DNA of 64,000 nt from assembly GCA_944474755.1 (NCBI GenBank), contig OX104124.1, forward strand, positions 992,001 through 1,056,000, read 5' to 3'. Of this stretch, positions 57,810-64,000 are shown one piece after another. Both the position numbers and the translations under genes were made by a program. The stretch is from Limnoperna fortunei (Eukaryota > Mollusca > Bivalvia > Mytilida > Modiolidae). Each line of letters opens with the position of its first letter. Position 1 is the first letter of the stretch. Under the pieces are notes generated by a model that saw only the letters and a list, made by a program, of their open reading frames with translations, did not search any database and was not told the DNA's origin.

Positions 57810-57966
57810 CACAGCGATCAGGGTGTACTTGAATCCATCATTAACTGTCAGTTTTGCAACCAAAGGTGGAGGGTTTTCTCAGTTACCTCCCTCCAATAGA
57901 AATTGGACGCCATGATATAGCTGAAAAAATGTGGAAAATGGTGTTAAACATCATTAAAAAAAATCA

Positions 57967-57974
57967 AAATCAGG
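57967..57974 (+). repeat. Candidate target-site duplication, right copy
   Basis: AAATCAGG follows the A-rich tail of SINE1 and repeats 57715-57722. Confidence 0.6.
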
Positions 57975-58128
57975 CCAACATTAGACATGTCTCCAACTTG
58001 CAGAATTGAATTAACATACATGCTGTTAGTTCACAAGCACTATATAATATAGTACAGCGCAACTTAGTTGGTCAGTATTTATTTTACCCATAAATGTTGC
58101 TGATTCAAGGAAGAAATGTCTCTGGTAC
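57975..58128. other. Unremarkable AT-rich spacer
   Basis: No gene, repeat family or RNA recognised. It separates SINE1 from the G-run tract. Confidence 0.6.
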
Positions 58129-58182
58129 GGGGTGGGGGGGGGGAGTTGGCGGGGGTGGGGGGATGGGGGGGGGGTGGGGGGA
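58129..58182 (+). repeat. G-run low-complexity tract, G-quadruplex candidate
   Basis: About 54 bases made almost entirely of G-runs of 4-12 separated by one or two bases (T, AT, A, TT, C), ending in GGGGGGAG. Many sets of four G-runs with short loops are available, so quadruplex folding of the plus strand is plausible. The proline-rich open frame on the opposite strand (58026-58229) is an effect of this tract. Confidence 0.85.
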
Positions 58183-58700
58183 GAAAATACTGTAGATCTT
58201 AAACTGTATAAGATAACCAGAACAGCCACACGCTATAATTCTGGCATGACAGATGGAAGCAACTGATCACTTTATGGCTATGGGCCACTTCAGTGGCAGG
58301 CCCTAGTTTATAATTAAGAAATAATTCATTGGGGCATGCATATATACTGATTTTACCATCATTTGGTCCTTTACCCTGAATGTCAGCATCAGTATATATT
58401 CAGTATATTTATTATTAATGGATTTTGTCAATTCTAGTACGACATAGATATTAACTTTTTTTAACAACGTTACATTTGAGTTGATGGACTTGTCAGCCAT
58501 TTAGGACACGAAATATATTGTGACGTCGTTAAAATATTAGAAAAATCTTACTATGATGTTGCCGTAAAGAGTGTATGATGTTGATTAGGCATATATACTC
58601 GTTTTACACCTGTTGTGGATTCACAGTGTTTTAGGCATGTCATATTAGACTTAGTTTTTATTATTACCTGATACCTTATATAAATGAAATTCGGTATTTT
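58183..58700. other. AT-rich spacer without recognised gene
   Basis: Contains a small perfect hairpin, GCCACT-TC-AGTGGC, near 58290 and otherwise AT-rich single-copy-looking sequence. The short minus-strand open frame at 58303-58500 has no domain and is judged to be chance. Confidence 0.55.
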
Positions 58701-58840
58701 TTACTGTTTTCTGAAATTCTAAAAACGTCCACGTTTGCGAACTGTTGACCGGTCAATAGTTTCGACTGTTTCCCATCGCGTACTCTGACGTCATTTTTTC
58801 CCCGCTAATTTCACGAGGAACAGTAAAGAAACAAAATGAC

Positions 58841-58846
58841 TTTATT
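58841..58846 (-). other. Candidate polyadenylation signal for the crotonase gene
   Basis: AATAAA on the minus strand, about 590 bp downstream of the stop codon at 59437. I found no AATAAA or ATTAAA on this strand between the stop and this site. If it is used, the 3' UTR would include the foldback element. Confidence 0.25.
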
Positions 58847-59005
58847 CTCGTTGTTTGGAAGAACTCCATGACTATTTCTCCATAAATAAAATGTGTTGAA
58901 GTATTTAAACAAAGTACAATTTGTCAGTTGAAAATAGCAAAATTGTCTTTTTCATTTTTTTCTTCTGCAAGTACTGTTAAAAACAGTAATTGATCAGGTA
59001 ATAAA

Positions 59006-59178
59006 ACAGTTATTTCATATGTGATTTTGGAACAGTCAAACAGTGGTTCCTCGGTGTCGGGAATAGTGTTTTGAACTGTTGCCCTTGGCCTACGGCCTCG
59101 GGCAACAGTTCAAAACACTATCCCCTCCACCTCGGACCAACAGTTTGACTGTTCCCAAATCACATATGAAATAACTGT
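59006..59178. repeat. Large inverted repeat (79-bp arms, 15-bp loop)
   Basis: The left arm 59006-59084 and right arm 59100-59178 are reverse complements with a handful of mismatches and no net indel (paired positions all sum to 118184). The inner part is strongest: AATAGTGTTTTGAACTGTTG pairs with its complement. The loop centre has a smaller GGCC-TAC-GGCC palindrome. RNA or single-stranded DNA from here would form a long hairpin. Confidence 0.92.
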
Positions 59179-59436
59179 AAACTGTTAAAGTTGCTAGTTA
59201 GACTGAGGTAGATAACACAAACAATATCAATGTTATCAAATCTACATGTAATTACAAAATGCATTTGAAAATAATTACATATATTTGAATAATTTTAAAA
59301 TAATTAAAATGAATCAATACATGCGTTTGATTGGTCAGCAATCAATATATATTATCTGTTATCACAAACATTATCACAACAGATTACAAGAAATTATTTT
59401 AAATTAAATTAAAAATAATCATAACAAAATCAACAG
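59179..59436. other. AT-rich sequence downstream of the crotonase stop; putative 3' UTR
   Basis: AT-rich sequence between the foldback element and the stop codon of the minus-strand exon. No gene or conserved RNA was recognised. By position it would be the start of the 3' UTR. Confidence 0.4.
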
Positions 59437-59554
59437 TTAATGGACTTTCTTTGTGTCATGTGACCAAGATGGTTTCCTCTTTTCGATGAAGGCTTTGATA
59501 CCCTCTTGACCGTCCCTTATTGACAGGTTCTCAACCATTACCTGTGATGTCAAT
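59437..59554 (-). CDS. Terminal exon of a crotonase (enoyl-CoA hydratase/isomerase) superfamily gene, partial
   Basis: Reading the minus strand from 59554 down to the TAA at 59437-59439 gives 38 in-frame codons after one leftover base, so the preceding intron is phase 2. The translated tail contains DGQEGIKAFIEKRKPSW and ends in DTKKVH. The pattern EG-x-x-AF-x-EKRKP is the characteristic C-terminal signature of crotonase-fold proteins, as in mitochondrial short-chain enoyl-CoA hydratase and related hydratase/isomerases acting on CoA thioesters in fatty-acid or amino-acid breakdown. The exon starts straight after a good splice acceptor (pyrimidine-rich tract ending TTTTCAG). The oxyanion-hole and catalytic glutamates are on exons outside the window, so the specific enzyme cannot be named. 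There is no frameshift or stop, and the exon looks intact. The upstream intron would contain SINE2 and two tandem arrays. Confidence 0.82.
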
Positions 59555-59566
59555 CTGAAAATACAG
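59555..59566 (-). other. Splice acceptor of the crotonase terminal exon
   Basis: On the minus strand this reads CTGTATTTTCAG directly before the exon: a short pyrimidine tract and AG. It is the only AG that leaves the crotonase signature frame starting cleanly. Confidence 0.65.
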
Positions 59567-59581
59567 TCATGACCATAATGT

Positions 59582-59700
59582 TTAATTTGTTTGTTTGAAT
59601 GGTGTTTAGTGCCACTGTCAGCAATATCGAACCCACAACCTTAATGTTGACAGGTGCATGATCAATAGAAGACGACCAACTAGCTTTGCCCCTCAAACAG
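59582..59700 (-). mobile_element. SINE2: short tRNA-derived SINE whose head starts the 52-bp array
   Basis: In minus orientation the element reads: A-box-like AAGCTAGTTGG (59676-59686), TATTGATCATG, CACCTGTCAACATT, B-box GGTTCGATATT (59623-59633, with the invariant GGTTCGA intact), then a 3' end with GGCACTAAACACCATT and a CAAACAAACAAA tail (about 59584-59615). SINE1 aligns without gaps over about 48 nt from ACTATTAATCA through its B-box, with roughly 30 matches, and has a similar 3' end (GGTGTTAAACATCATT). The 5' head is shared with the first 53-bp unit of the adjacent tandem array, so no separate 5' boundary can be drawn. Confidence 0.7.
59623..59633 (-). promoter_or_regulatory. Pol III B-box of SINE2
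   Basis: The minus strand reads GGTTCGATATT. The first seven bases match the consensus GGTTCGANNCC exactly and only the final CC differs. The A-box-like element lies 43 nt upstream on the same strand, a normal tRNA-type spacing. Confidence 0.6.
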
Positions 59701-60960
59701 TTACATGTAAGTGATTAACAGTAGATGACCAACTAGCTTAGCACACAGACAGTTACATGTAAGTGATCAACAGTAGATGACCAACTAGCTTAGCACACAG
59801 ACAGTTACATGTAAGTGATCAACAGTAGATGACCAACTAGCTTAGCACACAGACAGTTACATGTAAGTGATCAACAGTAGATGACCAACTAGCTTAGCAC
59901 ACAGACAGTTACATGTAAGTGATCAACAGTAGATGACCAACTAGCTTAGCACACAGACAGTTACAAGTAAGTGATCAACAGTAGATGACCAACTAGCTTA
60001 GCACACAGACAGTTACATGTAAGTGATCAACAGTAGATGACCAACTAGCTTAGCACACAGACAGTTACATGTAAGTGATCAACAGTAGATGACCAACTAG
60101 CTTAGCACACAGACAGTTACATGTAAGTGATCAACAGTAGATGACCAACTAGCTTAGCACACAGACAGTTACAAGTAAGTGATCAATAGAAGACGACCAA
60201 CTAGCTTTGCCCCTCAAACAGTTACATGTAAGTGATTAACAGTAGATGACCAACTAGCTTAGCACACAGACAGTTACATGTAAGTGATCAACAGTAGATG
60301 ACCAACTAGCTTAGCACACAGACAGTTACATGTAAGTGATCAACAGTAGATGACCAACTAGCTTAGCACACAGACAGTTACATGTAAGTGATCAACAGTA
60401 GATGACCAACTAGCTTAGCACACAGACAGTTACATGTAAGTGATCAACAGTAGATGACCAACTAGCTTAGCACACAGACAGTTACATGTAAGTGATCAAC
60501 AGTAGATGACCAACTAGCTTAGCACACAGACAGTTACATGTAAGTGATCAACAGTAGATGACCAACTAGCTTAGCACACAGACAGTTACATGTAAGTGAT
60601 CAACAGTAGATGACCAACTAGCTTAGCACACAGACAGTTACATGTAAGTGATCAACAGTAGATGACCAACTAGCTTAGCACACAGACAGTTACATGTAAG
60701 TGATCAACAGTAGATGACCAACTAGCTTAGCACACAGACAGTTACATGTAAGTGATCAACAGTAGATGACCAACTAGCTTAGCACACAGACAGTTACATG
60801 TAAGTGATCAACAGTAGATGACCAACTAGCTTAGCACACAGACAGTTACATGTAAGTGATCAACAGTAGATGACCAACTAGCTTAGCACACAGACAGTTA
60901 CATGTAAGTGATCAACAGTAGATGACCAACTAGCTTAGCACACAGACAGTTACATGTAAA
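59660..60960. repeat. 52-bp tandem array (25 units) growing out of SINE2
   Basis: The first unit (59660-59712, 53 bp) is the SINE2 head. Nine units of 52 bp follow (from 59713), then a second 53-bp unit identical in type to the first (60181-60233), then fourteen 52-bp units (60234-60960). Typical units contain GTGATCAACAGTAGATGACC, then AACTAGCTTAGCACACAGAC, then AGTTACATGTAA. The unit after each 53-bp unit has GATTAAC instead of GATCAAC, and two units have ACAAGTAAG for ACATGTAAG. Most units are otherwise identical, so the array is young. It lies in the inferred last intron of the crotonase gene. Confidence 0.95.
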
Positions 60961-61165
60961 AGAGATGTAATGGCCTTTTCAAACCTAGCATGTTTTGTGA
61001 GCATATAACAGGAGGTGTTTACATGACATGAGAAGGGATACAGTGAACAAAAGGCTGTTCAAGCAAAATATACCTCAAGACCCAAGAACGAGCTTGCTTT
61101 AGGTTTTATCCAGTGTGTCTTGAGTTGTAGAACCAATCATAACATGACGTTAAAGGCAAACACAA
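60961..61165. other. Spacer between the 52-bp and 26-bp arrays
   Basis: About 205 bp of non-repetitive sequence, presumably intronic. A short minus-strand open stretch ending before a possible GT donor near 61070 was examined and not supported as an exon. Confidence 0.6.
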
Positions 61166-61229
61166 TCTATATAGATCATGGGATCTGCAGAGCTATAAAT
61201 CGTGGGATCTGCAAAGAGCTATAGATCAT

Positions 61230-61632
61230 GGGATCTGCAGAGAACTATAGATCATGGGATTTGCACAGAGCTATAGATCTTAGTATCTGCATGGAGCTAT
61301 AGATCATGGGATCTGCAAAGAGCTTTAGATCTTAGGATCTGCATGGAGCTTTAAATCATGGGATCTGCAAAGAGCTTTAGATCTTAGGATCTACAGATCA
61401 TTGGATCTGCAAAGAGCTATAGATCATTGGATCTGCAAAGAGCTTTAGATCTTAGGATCTGCATGGAGCTATAGATCGTGGGATCTGCATGGAGCTTTAG
61501 ATCGGATCTGCAAAGAGCTATAGATCATTGGATCTGCAAAGAGCTATAGATCATTGGATCTGCAAAGAGCTATAGATCATTGAATCTGCAAAGAGCTTTA
61601 GATCGTAGGATCTACGGGGAGCTATAGATCAT
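61230..61632. repeat. Higher-order block in the 26-bp array, copy 1 (offset 1751 bp)
   Basis: The order of unit variants, from ATTTGCACAGAG through TAGTATCTGC, TTTAAATCATGGG and the short AGATCGGATCTGC unit to CTACGGGGAGC, recurs at 62981-63383 at a constant offset of 1751 bp. Confidence 0.85.
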
Positions 61633-62088
61633 GGGATCTGCCAGGAGCTTTAGATCTTAGGATCTGCATGGAGCTATAGATCATGGGATCTGCAGAGAAC
61701 TATAGATCATGGGATTTGCACAGAGCTATAGATCTTGGAATTTGCACAGAACTATAGATCTTGGGATTCGCAGAGCTTTAGATCTCAGTATCTGCATGGA
61801 GCTATAGATCATGGGATCTGCAAAGTGCTTTAGATCTTAGGATCTGCATGGAGCTTTAAATCATGGGATCTGCAAAGAGCTTTAGATCTTAGGATCTACA
61901 GATCATTGGATCTGCAAAGAGCTATAGATCATTGGATCTGCAAAGAGCTATAGATCATTGGATCTGCAAAGAGCTTTAGATCTTAGGATCTGCATGGAGC
62001 TATAGATCGTGGGATCTGCATGGAGCTTTAGATCATAGGATCTGCAAAGAGCTATAGATCATGGGATCTGCAAAGAGCTTTAGATCTT

Positions 62089-62394
62089 AGGATCTACAGG
62101 GAGCTAGAGATCATGGGATCTGCCATGAGCATTAGATCTTAGGATCTGCATGGAGCTATAGATCATGGAATCTGCAGAGCTAAAGATCTTGGGATCTGCA
62201 AAGAGCATTAGATCTTATGATCTGCATGGAGCTATAGATCTTGGAATCTGCACAGAGCTATAGATCTTGGGATCTGCAAAGAGCTTTAGATCTTAGGATC
62301 TGCATGGCACTAGATCATGGGATCTGCAAACAGGTTTAGATCTTAGGATCTGCATGGAGCTATAGATCATGGGATCTGCGCAGAGCTGTAGATC
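62089..62394. repeat. Higher-order block in the 26-bp array, copy 1 (offset 1606 bp)
   Basis: The run from GGATCTACAGGGAGCTAGAG to GCGCAGAGCTGTAGATC recurs at 63695-64000 with no indel. The window ends inside the second copy. Confidence 0.85.
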
Positions 62395-62659
62395 TTGGGA
62401 TCTTCACAGAGCTACAGATTGTGGGATCTGCACAGAGCTATAGATCGCTGGAAGTGCACAGAGTTATAGATCATGGGATCTGCACAGATCTATAGATCAT
62501 GGGAAATGCACGGAGCTATACTAGAAGATCGTGGGATCTGCAGGAAGCATTATATCATGGGATCTGTACGGAACTATATATTGTGGGATCTGCACAGAGC
62601 TATAGATCGAGGAATCTGCACATAGCTATAGATGTTGGGATCTGAACAGAACTATAGAT

Positions 62660-62895
62660 CATGGGATCACCAGAGCTATAGATCATGGGATTTGCAGAGC
62701 TATAAATCATGGGATCTGCAGAGCTATAGATCATGGGATCACCAGAGCTATAGATCATGGGATCTGCAGAGCTATAGATCATGGGATTTGCAGAGCTATA
62801 AATCATGGGATCACCAGAGCTATAGATCATGGGATCACCAGAGCTATAGATCATGGGATTTGCAGAGCTATAAATCATGGGATCACCAGAGCTAT
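62660..62895. repeat. 24-bp sub-array
   Basis: Here units have lost two bases and alternate between ...GGGATCACCA, ...GGGATTTGCA and ...GGGATCTGCA endings with a 24-bp period. Because 24 is a multiple of three, frames stay open on both strands (62600-62878 minus, 62632-62949 plus). I regard these as by-products, not genes. Confidence 0.85.
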
Positions 62896-62980
62896 AGATC
62901 GTGGGATCTGCAAAGAGCTATAGATCATGGAATCTGCAGAGAACTATAGATCATGGGATTTGCACAGAGCTATAGATCTT

Positions 62981-63383
62981 GGAATTTGCACAGAACTATA
63001 GATCATGGGATTTGCACAGAGCTATAGATCTTAGTATCTGCATGGAGCTATAGATCATGGGATCTGCAAAGAGCTTTAGATCTTAGGATCTGCATGGAGC
63101 TTTAAATCATGGGATCTGCAAAGAGCTTTAGATCTTAGGATCTACAGATCATTGGATCTGCAAAGAGCTATAGATCATTGGATCTGCAAAGAGCTTTAGA
63201 TCTTAGGATCTGCATGGAGCTATAGATCGTGGGATCTGCATGGAGCTTTAGATCGGATCTGCAAAGAGCTATAGATCATTGGATCTGCAAAGAGCTATAG
63301 ATCATTGGATCTGCAAAGAGCTATAGATCATTGAATCTGCAAAGAGCTTAAGATCGTAGGATCTACGGGGAGCTATAGATCAT
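62981..63383. repeat. Higher-order block in the 26-bp array, copy 2 (offset 1751 bp)
   Basis: Second copy of 61230-61632 with a few substitutions (for example GAGCTTAAGATCG for GAGCTTTAGATCG). Confidence 0.85.
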
Positions 63384-63694
63384 TGGATCTGCAAAGAGCT
63401 ATAGATCATTGGATCTGCAAAGAGCTTTAGATCTTAGGATCTGCATGGAGCTATAGATCGTGGGATCTGCATGGAGCTTTAGATCATAGGATCTGCAAAG
63501 AGCTATAGATCATTGGATCTGCAAAGAGCTATAGACAATTGGATCTTCAAAGAGCTATAGATCATTGAATCTGCAAAGAGCTTTAGATCATAGGATCTAC
63601 GGGGAGCTATAGATCATGGGATCTGCCAGGATCTTTAGATCTTAGATCTGCATGGAGCTATAGATCATGGGATCTGCAGAGAGCTATAGATCTT

Positions 63695-64000
63695 AGGATC
63701 TACAGGGAGCTAGAGATCATGGGATCTGCCATGAGCATTAGATCTTAGGATCTGCATGGAGCTATAGATCATGGAATCTGCAGAGCTAAAGATCTTGGGA
63801 TCTGCAAAGAGCATTAGATCTTATGATCTGCATGGAGCTATAGATCTTGGAATCTGCACAGAGCTATAGATCTTGGGATCTGCAAAGAGCTTTAGATCTT
63901 AGGATCTGCATGGCACTAGATCATGGGATCTGCAAACAGGTTTAGATCTTAGGATCTGCATGGAGCTATAGATCATGGGATCTGCGCAGAGCTGTAGATC
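63695..64000. repeat. Higher-order block in the 26-bp array, copy 2 (offset 1606 bp), cut by the window end
   Basis: Repeats 62089-62394 to the last base of the window. The array therefore continues to the right. Confidence 0.85.

Larger units (their letters stand above)
57723..57966 (+). mobile_element. SINE1: tRNA-derived SINE
   Basis: A roughly 244-bp element in plus orientation. The head resembles a class II (Leu/Ser-type) tRNA: an A-box TGGCTGAGTGG at 57736-57746 that fits the pol III consensus, and a degenerate B-box GGTTCCAGTGT at 57799-57809. The body includes GGAGGGTTTTCTC and ACCTCCCTCCA, which resembles bivalve tRNA-SINE bodies as I recall them. The 3' end is GGTGTTAAACATCATT followed by an A-rich tail. 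The insertion is flanked by candidate 8-bp target-site duplications. The short open frame at 57724-57915 lies inside the element and is not a gene. SINEs encode no protein and move with LINE-encoded enzymes. The exact family is not assigned. Confidence 0.8.
58700..59190. mobile_element. Probable non-autonomous interspersed element containing a foldback
   Basis: The stretch is bounded roughly by a region rich in ACTGTT/AACAGT motifs. It contains a 12-bp palindrome TTGACCGGTCAA (58745-58756), a perfect TGACGTCA (58786-58793), repeated AACAGT elements and the long foldback at 59006-59178. This density of palindromes, with no coding capacity, suggests a MITE or foldback-type element. I could not define terminal inverted repeats or a target-site duplication, so the boundaries are approximate. 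Confidence 0.4.
61166..64000. repeat. 24-26 bp GATC-rich minisatellite array
   Basis: Tandem units of mostly 26 bp, of the forms GAGCTATAGATCATGGGATC + TGCAAA and GAGCTTTAGATCTTAGGATC + TGCATG. Diverged forms (AATTTGCACAG, CTACGGGGAG, CTACAGATCATTGG) are interspersed in a regular order. Most units contain AGATC-N4-GATCT, a short inverted repeat, so GATC recurs every 10-16 bp. The array is itself built from larger duplications (offsets 505, 1606 and 1751 bp). It is unrelated in sequence to the other two arrays and runs off the right edge. Confidence 0.95.

Noticed and set aside
57723..57810. Functional tRNA gene
   Set aside because: A-box and a B-box remnant are present, but no convincing acceptor stem or anticodon arm, the B-box is degenerate, and a SINE body and A-rich tail with target-site duplications follow.
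57724..57915. 63-codon plus-strand open frame
   Set aside because: It falls entirely inside SINE1, which is a non-coding tRNA-derived element.
58026..58229. Proline-rich 67-codon minus-strand open frame
   Set aside because: Its composition is dictated by the G-run tract at 58129-58182.
58303..58500. 65-codon minus-strand open frame
   Set aside because: AT-rich chance frame with no recognisable motif.
61060..61125. Possible upstream exon of the crotonase gene on the minus strand (open stretch followed by GT)
   Set aside because: The translated stretch shows no crotonase motif and the acceptor side is weak. One open frame of this length is expected by chance.
62600..62949. Overlapping open frames on both strands with 8-residue repeats
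   Set aside because: They result from a local 24-bp period in the minisatellite. They are open on both strands and bounded by ordinary repeat units.

Overview
This window is non-coding, repeat-dominated animal DNA. The tRNA-derived SINEs, their 3' ends (TAAACA followed by a short A/CAA-rich tail) and the general style of the interspersed repeats resemble those of molluscs, especially marine bivalves. That taxonomic reading is inference. The one piece of real gene visible is a spliced terminal exon, so the window is eukaryotic.

Layout. (1) 1-57385: one continuous satellite array with a 45-bp monomer, about 1,270 copies, running off the left edge and containing one 200-N assembly gap (12627-12826). 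It is organised into nested higher-order repeats: a mosaic of 1.9-2.9 kb duplications in the first 6.4 kb, an 1881-bp offset at 8.3-11.3 kb, a poly-C-expanded domain at 16.2-17.1 kb, a 2334-bp offset at 20.9-25.2 kb, a 944-bp tandem duplication at 27.4-29.2 kb, and a 2.0-3.4 kb family filling 29.2-57.4 kb. (2) 57386-59436: ordinary AT-rich flank with a plus-strand tRNA-derived SINE (SINE1), a G-run tract, and a foldback element with 79-bp arms. (3) 59437-59554, minus strand: the last coding exon of a crotonase (enoyl-CoA hydratase/isomerase) superfamily gene. Its other exons must lie beyond the right edge. (4) 59582-60960: a minus-strand SINE (SINE2) whose tRNA-like head passes directly into a 25-copy, 52-bp tandem array. 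(5) 61166-64000: a third array of 24-26 bp units rich in GATC, running off the right edge. Arrays 4 and 5 would lie in the last intron of the crotonase gene, and the 45-bp array lies downstream of its 3' end.

Main observation. Read on the minus strand, the 45-bp monomer resembles the tRNA-like heads of the two SINEs beside it. It carries an A-box-like GGCTCAGTGG, an 18-nt spacer and TATTGATCAC. SINE1 has GGCTGAGTGG, an 18-nt spacer and TATTAATCAC. The 52-bp monomer is a shorter-spacer version, and at 59660 it can be seen growing out of SINE2. I infer that both satellites arose by tandem amplification of the pol III promoter head of SINEs. The long open frames across the arrays are a by-product of a 45-bp (15-codon) period: they have no in-frame ATG and are not genes.
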